A program made the position numbers and the translations under genes. Positions 25,742 through 34,133 of a stretch of 64,000 nt of DNA are shown here, piece after piece. The stretch covers positions 1-64,000 of the forward strand of contig NZ_CAMLFY010000010.1 in the NCBI RefSeq assembly GCF_946479415.1, in the 5' to 3' direction. This DNA comes from an uncultured Shinella sp. (GTDB lineage: Bacteria > Pseudomonadota > Alphaproteobacteria > Rhizobiales > Rhizobiaceae). Positions within the stretch are counted from its first letter, which is position 1, and every line of letters begins with the position of its first letter. Under the pieces are notes generated by a model, which worked only from the letters and a program-made list of their open reading frames with translations, had not been told where the DNA came from and did no database searches.

Positions 25742-27115
25742 TCAGCCGAGAATGCTCTTCACTGCCTCGGCCGCGGCCTTCACGACGATGTCTGCCTCTT
25801 CGCGAGTAAGGCAAAGCGGTGGCGCGAAGCCGAGGATATCGCCTTGCGGCATCGCACGACCGATGATGCCGCGTTCGAGAAGGGCGGCGGAGACCTGCGG
25901 GCCGATCTTTTTGCCCGGATCGAAGAAGACGCGGTCGTCCTTGTCCTCGACGAATTCGATTGCTGCCATCAGGCCGTCACCACGCACGTCGCCGACATGC
26001 TTGTGATCGCCGACGGCCTTGGCGAGCTCGCTGCGGAAATAGGCGCCCGTCGAACCGGCATTTTCGACGAGGCCGAGTTCGTCGATCAGTTCGAGATTGG
26101 CGACGCCGGCGGCGGCGCAGATCGGATGCGAGGAGTAGGTCCAGCCATGGCCGATGGCGCCGAGTTCATCCGAACCCTTGACGAGCACATCCCATACCTT
26201 GTCCGAGACGATGGTGCCGGAGAGGGGCGCGTAGGCCGAAGTCAGACCCTTAGCGATGGTGATAAGCGCCGGTTTCATGCCGTAATGATCCGAGCCGAAC
26301 ATCGTGCCGAGGCGCCCGAAGCCGGTGACGACCTCGTCGGCGACGAGCAGGATGTCGTATTTGTCGAGCACGGCCTGGATTTTCTGCCAATAGCCCTTCG
26401 GCGGCGGCACGATGCCGCCGGTGCCCAGGATCGGCTCGCCGATGAAGGCGGCAACAGTCTCCGGCCCTTCGGCAAGGATCATCTCTTCCAGCTTGTCGGC
26501 GCAATATTGCGAGAATTGTTCCTCGTTCATCGTGTGGTCCGGCCGACGGAAGAAGTAGGGAGCCTCCGTATGCAGGATCGGCGCGCGCGGCAGGTCGAAG
26601 GCATTGTGGAAGAGATGGAGGCCGGTCAGGGAGCCGGTCATGACGCCCGAGCCGTGATAGCCGCGCCAGCGGGAGATGATCTTCTTCTTCTCCGGGCGGC
26701 CGAGAATGTTGTTGTAGTACCAGATCAGCTTGATGTTGGTCTCGTTGGCATCCGAGCCGGAAAGGCCGAAATAGACGCGGCTCATGCCTTCGGGCGCGCG
26801 GTCGATGATCATCTTGGAGAGCGTGATCGACGCTTCCGTGCCGTGGCCGACATAGGCGTGGTAGTAGGCAAGGTTCTTCGCCTGCTCGGCAATCGCATCG
26901 GCGATCTTCTGGCGGCCATAGCCGACATTGACGCAGTAGAGGCCGGCAAAGGCATCGAGGCTCGTCTTGCCGGTTGTATCCGTGATGTAGACGCCTTCGC
27001 CGCCGCCGATGACGCGTGTCGGCGTCTCGCCGCGGGCGTGCATGCCCATATGGGTCGAGGGGTGGAAGAAATGGTCGCGGTCCCAGGCGGTGAGTTCGTT
27101 GCGTCCGTCGGACAT
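25742..27115 (-). CDS. doeD: Class III aminotransferase, probable diaminobutyrate transaminase (DoeD-like)
   Basis: 457-residue PLP enzyme. The cofactor lysine is in ITIAKGLTSAYAP; the PLP-phosphate segment is FGLSGSDANET; LLVADEVVTGFGR holds the Asp that binds the pyridine nitrogen. In ectoine breakdown DoeD moves the amino group of L-2,4-diaminobutyrate to a keto acid to give aspartate beta-semialdehyde. The specific call rests on context: it follows the doeC-like dehydrogenase by 32 bases, in an operon divergent from the ectoine genes, as in known ectoine clusters. Otherwise it would be called an omega-amino acid or polyamine transaminase. AAAGGAAAG precedes the start. Confidence 0.75.
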   Translation of the reverse strand: MSDGRNELTAWDRDHFFHPSTHMGMHARGETPTRVIGGGEGVYITDTTGKTSLDAFAGLYCVNVGYGRQKIADAIAEQAKNLAYYHAYVGHGTEASITLSKMIIDRAPEGMSRVYFGLSGSDANETNIKLIWYYNNILGRPEKKKIISRWRGYHGSGVMTGSLTGLHLFHNAFDLPRAPILHTEAPYFFRRPDHTMNEEQFSQYCADKLEEMILAEGPETVAAFIGEPILGTGGIVPPPKGYWQKIQAVLDKYDILLVADEVVTGFGRLGTMFGSDHYGMKPALITIAKGLTSAYAPLSGTIVSDKVWDVLVKGSDELGAIGHGWTYSSHPICAAAGVANLELIDELGLVENAGSTGAYFRSELAKAVGDHKHVGDVRGDGLMAAIEFVEDKDDRVFFDPGKKIGPQVSAALLERGIIGRAMPQGDILGFAPPLCLTREEADIVVKAAAEAVKSILG

Positions 27116-27147
27116 GGTCTTTCCTTTCGATGTTGCTGGCGCCGGGA

Positions 27148-28644
27148 TCAGGCGGCCGTGTCGATGCAGAGATATTTGAGTTCGGTGAAGGCCTCCATGC
27201 CGTGGCGCGAGCCCTCGCGGCCGAGACCGGATTGTTTCCAGCCCCCGAAGGGGATCGGCCCGCCGGTGATCTTCACCCGGTTGATCGCCACCATGCCGTA
27301 TTCCAGCGCGCGGGCAAGGCGCATCTGGCGGGCGCCGTTTTCGGTGACGACATAGGCGACGAGGCCGTATTCGGTGTCGTTGGCGCGGGAGACCACTTCG
27401 GCCTCGCTGTCGAAAGCCGTGACGGCGGCGACGGGGCCGAAGGTTTCCTCGCGCATGATGAGCGCGTCATTCGGGACATCGGTCAGAAGCGTCGGTTCGA
27501 AGAAGAGCGGGCCGGCCTTGTGGCGCTTGCCGCCGGTCAGCAGCTTTGCGCCGCGGTTCAGCGCATCGGCCACCTGTTCCTCCACCTTGGCGATGGCACG
27601 TTCATGCATCAGCGGGCCGATTTCGACGTCGGCCTCCAGCCCGGCGCCGACCTTCAGGGTCGCGATGCGCGTCTTGAAAGCCGTGTTGAATGCCGCGAGC
27701 GCGGAACGTTCGACATAGATGCGGTTGGCGGCGAGGCAATCCTGCCCCGATGTCGCAAATTTCGCGTTGACCGCGATATCGGCCGCCTTGTCGATATCGG
27801 CATCGGCGAAGACGATCAGCGGGGCATGGCCGCCGAGCTCCATCACTAGGCGCTTCATGGTGGGCGCGCACTGGCCGGCGATCAGCTTGCCGATCTCGGT
27901 CGAGCCGGTGAAGCTCATGGCGCGGATACCGGGATCGGCGCTCATTTGTCCGACGATGTTTGCGGCATTGCCCGTGACGACATTGAAAACGCCGGCGGGA
28001 AAGCCGGCCCGCTCGCCGAGTTCTGCAAGCGCAAGCGCGGAGAGCGGCGTTTCGCTGGAGGGATGGGCAACGACGGTGCAGCCGGCGGCAAGCGCTGCGG
28101 CCGCCTTGCGGGTGATCATCGCGGAGGGGAAATTCCACGGCGTCACGATGCCGACGACGCCGAGCGCCTCGCGCCGTACGATCATCTCGGCGCCTGGCAG
28201 GTGGCTCGTCACGTTTTCCGCGTTCAGGCGTTTTCCTTCCTCGGCATACCATTCGACGAAGGAGGCGGCGTAGTCGATCTCGCCGCGGGATTCCGCGATC
28301 GGCTTGCCCTGTTCCAGTGTCATCAGCAAGGCGAGATCTTCGCGGTGCTCCAGCATCAGGTCGTGCCATCTGCGCAGGATTTTCGCGCGCTGCTGCGGCA
28401 GCATATCCCGCCATGCGGCGAAGGCGTCCGCTGCGGCGGTGATGGCGTCCGTGGTCTGATCGCCATCGAGCGCGGCAACCCAGGCCAGGGGCGCAGAGGA
28501 AGCGGGGTCGGTCACCTTGAAACTCGCGCCATCGCGGCCGGCGACCCAGCGGCCGCCGACATAGGAAAGCTCGCGCAGCAGATGCGGATCGGCAAGGCGG
28601 GCAAGCGCGTCGTGAAAGGTCGGGCGGGCAAATAGGGCGGTCAC
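27148..28644 (-). CDS. doeC: NAD(P)-dependent semialdehyde dehydrogenase (DoeC/SSADH-like)
   Basis: 498-residue aldehyde dehydrogenase. Catalytic Cys in SGQDCLAANR, general-base Glu in VMELGGHAP, Rossmann loop FTGSTEIG, and WNFPSAMITRK at the cofactor site. It belongs to the succinate-semialdehyde dehydrogenase subfamily. In ectoine clusters this gene (doeC/ssd) oxidises aspartate beta-semialdehyde to aspartate; the neighbours (AsnC regulator, transaminase, divergent ehu-eut-doe) support that. GTG 28644 is the start because GAGGAGG lies five bases upstream; the frame extends to 28791 into the regulator gene without support. Confidence 0.8.
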   Translation of the reverse strand: MTALFARPTFHDALARLADPHLLRELSYVGGRWVAGRDGASFKVTDPASSAPLAWVAALDGDQTTDAITAAADAFAAWRDMLPQQRAKILRRWHDLMLEHREDLALLMTLEQGKPIAESRGEIDYAASFVEWYAEEGKRLNAENVTSHLPGAEMIVRREALGVVGIVTPWNFPSAMITRKAAAALAAGCTVVAHPSSETPLSALALAELGERAGFPAGVFNVVTGNAANIVGQMSADPGIRAMSFTGSTEIGKLIAGQCAPTMKRLVMELGGHAPLIVFADADIDKAADIAVNAKFATSGQDCLAANRIYVERSALAAFNTAFKTRIATLKVGAGLEADVEIGPLMHERAIAKVEEQVADALNRGAKLLTGGKRHKAGPLFFEPTLLTDVPNDALIMREETFGPVAAVTAFDSEAEVVSRANDTEYGLVAYVVTENGARQMRLARALEYGMVAINRVKITGGPIPFGGWKQSGLGREGSRHGMEAFTELKYLCIDTAA

Positions 28645-28762
28645 GGCAGCCTCCTCTGGCGGTGTTGGAGGAGTCTGCCAGATGAACGGCGTCAGATTGT
28701 CTATTGCCGGGGCCGGAGGCAGAGATTTTGGCCAAAGGTGCGGGCGGCCGTAGACAATCTCT

Positions 28763-29245
28763 CTATTCGGAGGCGGGCAGCAGCGCTGCAAGCGGCAGCA
28801 CTGTCTCTTCCTTCACCGTCTTGGTGACGATGTAGGTGAAGTAGCGATCGATGCCGAGTTCGCGGTCGAGCAGGCTATCGACGAGACGCTGATAGGCGTC
28901 GATATCGGCGGCCATGATCTTCAGGATGTAATCGACGCCGCCGCCGACAGACCAGCAGGCCACGATTTCGGGTGTTGCAGCAACCGCGCGCTCGAAGCGC
29001 TCGAAATCCACCTGTCGATGATTGGAAAGCGTCACCTCCATCATGACGCTGGCGACCGGCGCGATACGGCGCACCGCGACACGGGCATGATAGCCCGAAA
29101 CGATCCCCGCCTTTTCCAGTTTGCGCAGGCGCAGCCAGCAAGGTGTGGGCGAGAGGCCTGCCTTTTCCGCGAGCGCCAGTTTGGTGATGCGCCCGTTCTC
29201 CTGAATGGCCTCCAGGATGCGCAGGTCGATGGCGTCGAGTTTCAT
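28763..29245 (-). CDS. asnC: Lrp/AsnC-family regulator of ectoine catabolism (DoeX/AsnC-like)
   Basis: 160 residues: an N-terminal helix-turn-helix (about 1-55: LRILEAIQENGRITKLALAEKAGLSPTPCWLR) and an RAM ligand-binding domain (VASVMMEVTL, VGGGVDYILKI). Feast/famine regulators of this type accompany ectoine degradation genes (DoeX of Halomonas, AsnC of marine Rhodobacterales) and sense an intermediate such as diaminobutyrate. Start at 29245 has GGAGGG at good spacing; the upstream extension to 29293 lies in the promoter. First gene of the asnC-doeC-doeD operon, divergent from enuR with a 102-base shared control region. Confidence 0.85.
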   Translation of the reverse strand: MKLDAIDLRILEAIQENGRITKLALAEKAGLSPTPCWLRLRKLEKAGIVSGYHARVAVRRIAPVASVMMEVTLSNHRQVDFERFERAVAATPEIVACWSVGGGVDYILKIMAADIDAYQRLVDSLLDRELGIDRYFTYIVTKTVKEETVLPLAALLPASE

Positions 29246-29289
29246 GCGGTCGCCCTCCGGGCGGGGATCGTGTGGAACGAGGGAAAAAG

Positions 29290-29318
29290 ACAATGGAAAG
29301 GCATTTTGGCGTTGTCAA
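29290..29318 (-). promoter_or_regulatory. Candidate sigma-70 promoter for the asnC-doeC-doeD operon
   Basis: On the minus strand a perfect TTGACA (29318-29313) is followed by 17 bases and CATTGT (29295-29290). The -10 matches the consensus at only three positions, which is common in alphaproteobacteria. Transcription would start near 29283, giving a leader of about 38 bases before the regulator ATG. Confidence 0.5.
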
Positions 29319-29347
29319 TTGAACTGAATTTGAGCACTGTTGAAATC

Positions 29348-30733
29348 ATGACAAATTGGCAACCCGATCCATCCCAATTGCGCCGTCCGGCCTATCTCTC
29401 CCTTGCCGAGCAGATTGCCCGCGCCATTCAGGAAGGACTTCTGCCCAACGGTACGCGCCTTCTGCCACACCGCAAGCTCGCCGACGACCTTAAACTTTCC
29501 GTTCAGACCGTCAGCCGCGCCTATGACGAGCTGATCCGCCGCGGCCTCATCTCGGGCGAGATCGGCCGCGGCTCCTTCGTGCAGACGCGGCCGAAGGAAC
29601 CGGAGCCGCCCTATTTGCCGGAGCGTCTCGGCGAGCTGGTCGATCTCTCGATCCTCAAGCCCGTTTGCGAGCAGCTTCATCTGGAGCGCATGCGCGAGGC
29701 ATTCGGCTGGCTGGCGGAAAACCTGCCGTCGAGCTCGGCGCTCTCCTTCCGTCCAAACATGGTTTTTCCACGCCACAGGATTGTCGCGGCCGAATGGCTG
29801 GCGCGCTGCGGCCTCGATATTTCGCCGCTCAATATCAGCCTCACCAACGGCGCGACGTCGGGCATGACGGTCGCGCTGATGAGCGTGGCGCCGCCCGGCT
29901 CCACCGTTGCGACGGAGGCGATCAGTCACCACACGCTGGTGCCGCTTTCCACCTATCTCGGCCTGCATCTCGAGGGCTTGCCGATCGATAGGGATGGCAT
30001 GATCCCCGAGGCGCTGGACGACGCTTGCCGTAAGGGCGTCATCCGTGCCGTCTTCCTTCAGCCTTCCGTCATCAATCCGACCGCGACGCTGATGAGCGCC
30101 GAACGCCGGCAGGCGCTGGCTGATGTGGCGCGATGCCACGATATCGCGATCATCGAGAACGACATTCTGGGGCCGCTCGTCGAAGGGCGCGCGCCGCCGA
30201 TTGCCGCCTATGCGCCGGAGCGGACGCTCTACGTCACGAGTTTCACGAAGATCACGGTGCCGGGCCTGCGCATCGGCTATCTTGCGGCACCCGATCGTTA
30301 TGTCGCGGCCGTGGCGAACCGGCACCTCGTTTCCAACTGGATGGCAACGCCTTCGATCGCGGAGATCGCAACCCGCTGGGTCAGCGACGGCACGGCGATG
30401 GAGCTGGTCAATTGGCAGCGTCGCGCTCTCGCCGTTCGCCACGACATCGCAAAAGAGGCCTTTGCGGGGCTGCCCTACCACACGCATCCGCAGAGCCTGC
30501 ATGTCTGGTTGCCGCTGCCGGAGGGGCATACGGAAGAGGGCTTCGTGTCGCAGGCGCGGTTGCGCGGCGTCGCCATTGCGCCCGGCTCCTCCTTCAGGAC
30601 CTGTGACCAGCACTGGCATCCGGCAGTGCGCATCTCGCTGGGATCGACGACGGAGCAGGAACTTCGCACGGGGCTCGGCATTCTGGCATCGCTGGCCAGC
30701 GGAAATCCCGAAGCGCTTCTGCTCGCGATTTGA
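29348..30733 (+). CDS. enuR: MocR/GntR-type PLP-dependent regulator of ectoine genes
   Basis: 461 residues: an N-terminal GntR winged helix (about 14-80: LSLAEQIARAIQEGLLP, RKLADDLKLSVQTVSRAYDEL) fused to a class I aminotransferase-like domain. The PLP lysine is in TSFTKITVPGLRIGYL. EnuR proteins of this layout repress ectoine uptake and catabolism genes and are relieved by alpha-acetyl-diaminobutyrate or diaminobutyrate bound through PLP. Position directly upstream of ehuA supports the name. The ATG at 29348 has no strong ribosome site; a frame extension upstream lies in the divergent promoter. Probably autoregulated together with ehuABCD. Confidence 0.88.
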   Translation: MTNWQPDPSQLRRPAYLSLAEQIARAIQEGLLPNGTRLLPHRKLADDLKLSVQTVSRAYDELIRRGLISGEIGRGSFVQTRPKEPEPPYLPERLGELVDLSILKPVCEQLHLERMREAFGWLAENLPSSSALSFRPNMVFPRHRIVAAEWLARCGLDISPLNISLTNGATSGMTVALMSVAPPGSTVATEAISHHTLVPLSTYLGLHLEGLPIDRDGMIPEALDDACRKGVIRAVFLQPSVINPTATLMSAERRQALADVARCHDIAIIENDILGPLVEGRAPPIAAYAPERTLYVTSFTKITVPGLRIGYLAAPDRYVAAVANRHLVSNWMATPSIAEIATRWVSDGTAMELVNWQRRALAVRHDIAKEAFAGLPYHTHPQSLHVWLPLPEGHTEEGFVSQARLRGVAIAPGSSFRTCDQHWHPAVRISLGSTTEQELRTGLGILASLASGNPEALLLAI

Positions 30734-30762
30734 GAAAATTGCCCGCCAATCGGGCGCCCGAA

Positions 30763-30820
30763 GAATAATTGTACTGATATTATTATTCGGATTGACATGA
30801 TTTCTATCGCCGCGCATCGT
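30763..30820 (+). promoter_or_regulatory. Candidate ehuA promoter with overlapping operator
   Basis: A perfect TTGACA stands at 30792-30797 with a weak -10 (CATCGT, 30815-30820) at 17-base spacing. Directly upstream is the AT-rich inverted repeat GAATAAT (30763-30769) N12 ATTATTC (30782-30788). Its location in the only AT-rich part of the enuR-ehuA gap makes it a plausible EnuR or AsnC binding site. A GCCCG/CGGGC hairpin at 30741-30755 may end the enuR transcript. Confidence 0.45.
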
Positions 30821-30855
30821 TAGGCCATCACTTGTCTCAACAGGGAGAGACATGC

Positions 30856-31641
30856 ATGGCAGCCCCCATTATCCGCATCGACAACATCACCAAGCGCTAC
30901 GGTCCTTTGACCGTGCTCGACGGTCTGTCGATGGAGGTGATGCCGGGCGAAAAGCTTGCGCTCATCGGCCCATCCGGCTCCGGCAAGACGACGATCCTGC
31001 GTATTCTGATGACGCTGGAAGCCATCAGCGGCGGGCATATCCAGGTCGATGGCGATCAGCTCTACCATATGCCGCGAAACGGAAGCCTCGTGGCGGCGGA
31101 CGATCGCCACCTGCACAGGATGCGCGAGAAGATCGGCATGGTCTTCCAGCACTTCAATCTCTTTCCGCACAAATGTGTGCTCCACAATGTCACGCTCGCG
31201 CCGATGCTGACGAAAGGCGTGGCGAAGGCCGCGGCTCAGAAGCGGGCGATGGAGCTTCTCGACATGGTGGGCCTCGCCGACAAGGCGAAGAGCATGCCCG
31301 CACAATTGTCCGGTGGGCAGAAGCAGCGCGTGGCAATCGCCCGCGCGCTGGCGCTCTCGCCGAAGATCATGCTGTTCGACGAGGTGACCTCGGCGCTCGA
31401 CCCGGAACTGGTCGAGGAGGTGCTGAACGTCATGCGCAAGCTCGCCGCCGAGACCGATATGACCATGCTGCTGGTGACCCATGAAATGGGCTTCGCCCAC
31501 GATTTTGCCGACCGCATCCTGTTCTTCGACCGCGGCAAGATCGTCGAGGAGGGCAAGCCGGACGAGATTTTCCGCAATCCCAAGCAGGAACGCACGCAGA
31601 CCTTCCTGCGCAAGATCATCGCGGCCGGGCACCGCGTCTGA
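30856..31641 (+). CDS. ehuA: Ectoine/hydroxyectoine ABC importer ATPase
   Basis: 261-residue polar-amino-acid-type ATPase. Walker A GPSGSGKTT at residues 38-46, Q-loop FQHFNLFPH, signature LSGGQKQRVAIARAL near 150, Walker B MLFDEVTSALD and switch VTHEMGFA. It energises uptake of ectoine and 5-hydroxyectoine with EhuBCD. Start at 30856 follows GGGAGAGA; the TTG at 30832 is upstream of that ribosome site. First gene of ehuABCD-eutABC-doeAB. Confidence 0.92.
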   Translation: MAAPIIRIDNITKRYGPLTVLDGLSMEVMPGEKLALIGPSGSGKTTILRILMTLEAISGGHIQVDGDQLYHMPRNGSLVAADDRHLHRMREKIGMVFQHFNLFPHKCVLHNVTLAPMLTKGVAKAAAQKRAMELLDMVGLADKAKSMPAQLSGGQKQRVAIARALALSPKIMLFDEVTSALDPELVEEVLNVMRKLAAETDMTMLLVTHEMGFAHDFADRILFFDRGKIVEEGKPDEIFRNPKQERTQTFLRKIIAAGHRV

Positions 31642-31717
31642 GGGGTTTCCCCCGGAAACAAAGCCTCGAGCAACAACCGAAAATAACAACCAGAAACAGC
31701 CAGAGGAGTTCGCAACA

Positions 31718-32569
31718 ATGCGCATAAGGACATTTTTGACCGTGGCGGCCGGCGCAAGCGCGCTGATGGCGGCCGTCGCCACCACGCCGGCTTTCGCCGA
31801 TGACGGCAAGCTGGAAGAATTGAAGGCGCAGGGCTTTGCCCGTGTCGCCATCGCCAACGAGCCGCCGTTCACCGCGGTCGCCGCCGACGGCAAGGTCTCG
31901 GGTGCGGCTCCCGATGTCGCCCGCGAAGTGTTCAAACGCCTCGGCGTTACGGACATCGTCGCCTCGATCTCGGAATACGGCGCGATGATTCCCGGCCTTC
32001 AGGCCGGCCGTCACGACGTCATCACCGCAGGCCTCTTCATGAAGCCCGAGCGTTGCGCGGCCGTCGCCTATTCCGAGCCGATCCTCTGCGATGCCGAAGC
32101 CTTTGCGCTCAAGAAGGGCAATCCGCTGAAGCTCAAGAGCTACAAGGATATTGCCGACAATCCGGATGCGAAGATCGGTGCGCCGGGCGGCGGCACGGAA
32201 GAGAAGCTTGCGCTCGAAGCCGGCGTGCCGCGTGACCGTGTCATCGTTGTGCCGGATGGCCAAAGCGGCCTGAAGATGCTGCAGGATGGTCGCATCGATG
32301 CCTATTCGCTGCCGGTTCTGTCCATCAACGACCTGGTCGCCAAGGCGAACGATCCCGAGATCGAGGTTGTCGCTCCGGTGGAGGGCGCCCCGGTCTATTG
32401 CGACGGTGCGGCCTTCAAGAAGGGCGACGAAGCGCTGCGTGACGCCTTCGACGTGGAGCTTGCCAAGCTCAAGGAGAGCGGTGAGTTCGCCAAGATCATC
32501 GAACCCTACGGCTTCTCCGCCAAGGCTGCGATGTCAACGACGCGCGACAAGCTCTGCGCAGCGAAGTGA
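31718..32569 (+). CDS. ehuB: Ectoine/hydroxyectoine periplasmic binding protein
   Basis: 283 residues with a signal peptide (MRIRTFLTVAAGASALMAAV, ending PAFA) and a polar-amino-acid-type binding fold: FARVAIANEPPFTAVAADGKV, DIVASISEYGAMIPGLQAGRHD, and the EhuB-typical CAAVAYSEPILCDAEAF. It captures ectoine in the periplasm and delivers it to EhuCD. AGAGGAG precedes the start by nine bases. After this gene the operon is interrupted by a long inverted repeat (32613-32767) before ehuC, which could lower permease expression relative to the abundant binding protein. Confidence 0.92.
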   Translation: MRIRTFLTVAAGASALMAAVATTPAFADDGKLEELKAQGFARVAIANEPPFTAVAADGKVSGAAPDVAREVFKRLGVTDIVASISEYGAMIPGLQAGRHDVITAGLFMKPERCAAVAYSEPILCDAEAFALKKGNPLKLKSYKDIADNPDAKIGAPGGGTEEKLALEAGVPRDRVIVVPDGQSGLKMLQDGRIDAYSLPVLSINDLVAKANDPEIEVVAPVEGAPVYCDGAAFKKGDEALRDAFDVELAKLKESGEFAKIIEPYGFSAKAAMSTTRDKLCAAK

Positions 32570-32612
32570 TCGTCTAAGCAAGGATCTGGACGTTTGGATA
32601 TGAGGCTGCCTT

Positions 32613-32767
32613 ACCCCCCTCTGCCCTGCCGGGCATCTCCCCCACATGGGGGGAGATTGGATGGAGCATTGTTTTGCCCATCTCCAATGTCGCCGATCGA
32701 GCGAGACCTCCATCTTCTGCCGATCTCCCCCCATGTGGGGGAGATGCCCGGCAGGGCAGAGGGGGGT
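32613..32767. repeat. Long inverted repeat, RIME-like palindromic intergenic element
   Basis: Two 45-base arms, 32613-32657 and 32723-32767, are perfect reverse complements separated by 65 bases. Each arm also folds on itself (ATCTCCCCC / GGGGGGAGAT and GCCCTGCCGGGC). The sequence (CTCTGCCCTGCCGGGCATC) resembles, from memory, the Rhizobium-specific intergenic mosaic elements dispersed in rhizobial genomes. It lies inside the ehu operon between the binding protein and the permease genes. Minus- and plus-strand reading frames over it are artefacts of the palindrome. Confidence 0.85.
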
Positions 32768-32808
32768 GCCTTGCGGTTCGCTCTTGCCACAACGGGATTG
32801 CACGCACC

Positions 32809-33468
32809 ATGACCGACTGGTCCGGCTATATTGGACTGATCCTGCAAGGCGCGCTCGTGACGCTTGAACTCACCGTCATGGGCTCGGTGCTGGCCGTCGT
32901 CATGGCGTTTCTCGCCGGGCTTGGCCGCGTCAGCCGCTTCATGGCGGTTCGGGCGCTGGCGACGACCTATATCGAGTTCTTTCGCGGTACGTCGATTTTC
33001 GTCCAGCTCTTCTGGGTCTATTTCGTATTGCCGTTTGCCGGCGTCACGCTGTCGCCGCTCCAGGCCGGCGTGCTGGCGCTTGGCCTGAATGTCGGCGCCT
33101 ATGGGGCGGAGGTGGTGCGCGGCGCCGTCAAGGCGATCGGCCGCGAGCAGCGCGAGGCCTGCATCGCGCTCAATCTCTCGCGCGGCCAGGCGATGCGTCA
33201 CGTCATCCTTCCGCAGGCGCTGCCCTTGATGCTGCCAACCTTCGGCAACAATGCGATCGAGCTGCTGAAGGGCACGGCCGTCGTCTCCCTGATTTCGCTC
33301 ACGGATATGACGTTCCAGGCCCAGGTGGTGCGCGCGCAGACCGGCAGCACGCTGATCCCCTTCGCCGTCATCCTCGTGCTCTATTTCCTGATGGCGCTCG
33401 CCATTTCCTACGGAATGCGCTGGCTGGAGCGCAGGGTTACCCGTGGCCTCGATGGTGTGAGGACCTGA
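32809..33468 (+). CDS. ehuC: Ectoine/hydroxyectoine ABC importer permease EhuC
   Basis: 219-residue inner-membrane permease of the His/Glu/Gln (HisMQ) class with about five membrane segments. The conserved FFRGTSIFVQLFW near residue 65 and the EAA loop (REACIALNLSRGQAMRHVILPQAL) contact the ATPase. It pairs with EhuD. The ATG at 32809 is chosen because upstream sequence is the inverted repeat; the ribosome site is weak. The stop is two bases before ehuD. Confidence 0.9.
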   Translation: MTDWSGYIGLILQGALVTLELTVMGSVLAVVMAFLAGLGRVSRFMAVRALATTYIEFFRGTSIFVQLFWVYFVLPFAGVTLSPLQAGVLALGLNVGAYGAEVVRGAVKAIGREQREACIALNLSRGQAMRHVILPQALPLMLPTFGNNAIELLKGTAVVSLISLTDMTFQAQVVRAQTGSTLIPFAVILVLYFLMALAISYGMRWLERRVTRGLDGVRT

Positions 33469-33470
33469 CG

Positions 33471-34133
33471 ATGGAATGGGACTGGAATTTCGTCTGGGAA
33501 ATCATGCCCACCCTGCTCGAGGGCCTGAAGATCACCATCCTGGCGACCGTGCTGGGCGCTGCCGTCGCCGCCGTCGTCGGTCTCGTCTTCGCGATCCTGC
33601 GCATGACGGCGCCCAAGCCGGTCGCGAAGGTGACGGGTTTTATCGTGGAGTTCATTCGCGGCACGCCGCTGCTCGTGCAACTGTACTTCATCTTCTATGT
33701 GCTGCCGGATATCGGCATTCGCCTGCCGGCGCTGCTTGCGGGCGTCATCGGGCTCGGTCTGCACTACGGCACCTATGCGGCGGAGGTCTATCGCGCCGGC
33801 ATCGAGAACGTGCCGCGCGGACAGTGGGAGGCGGCAAAGGCAACGAACCTCACGGGACGCCAGACCTGGCTCCATGTGATCCTTCCGCAGGCGATCCCGC
33901 CGATGATCCCCGCACTCGCCAACTATCTGATCGCGATGTTCAAGGAGACACCATTGCTTTCGGCCATCACCGTGCTCGAGCTGATGAACCAGGCGAAGAG
34001 CGTCGCCAACAGCAGCTACCGCTATATCGAGCCGATGACCTTGGTCGGCGTGTTCTTCCTGATCATGAGCCTGATTTCCGTCGTCTTCCTGCGCTGGCTG
34101 GAAGAACGTTACGCCCGGCTGGAGGAACGCTGA
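33471..34133 (+). CDS. ehuD: Ectoine/hydroxyectoine ABC importer permease EhuD
   Basis: 220-residue partner permease of the HisMQ class, about five membrane segments. EFIRGTPLLVQLYFIFYVLP and the EAA loop GQWEAAKATNLTGRQTWLHVILPQAI are family hallmarks. It starts two bases after the ehuC stop, and its own stop overlaps the eutA ATG (TGATG), so uptake and catabolism genes are translationally linked. Confidence 0.9.
   Translation: MEWDWNFVWEIMPTLLEGLKITILATVLGAAVAAVVGLVFAILRMTAPKPVAKVTGFIVEFIRGTPLLVQLYFIFYVLPDIGIRLPALLAGVIGLGLHYGTYAAEVYRAGIENVPRGQWEAAKATNLTGRQTWLHVILPQAIPPMIPALANYLIAMFKETPLLSAITVLELMNQAKSVANSSYRYIEPMTLVGVFFLIMSLISVVFLRWLEERYARLEER

Noticed and set aside
24399..26006. 535-codon plus-strand frame
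   Set aside because: Antisense to dap, the L,D-transpeptidase-like gene and the transaminase, all of which have clear catalytic motifs; GC-rich third positions keep this frame open.
25844..27355. 503-codon plus-strand frame
   Set aside because: Antisense to the transaminase gene; Asp/Gly/Arg-rich with no motif.
29315..30853. 512-codon minus-strand frame
   Set aside because: Antisense to enuR, whose GntR and aminotransferase domains are clear.
32594..32812. Small open frames across the ehuB-ehuC gap on both strands
   Set aside because: They are produced by the 45-base inverted repeat and read the same palindrome in each direction.
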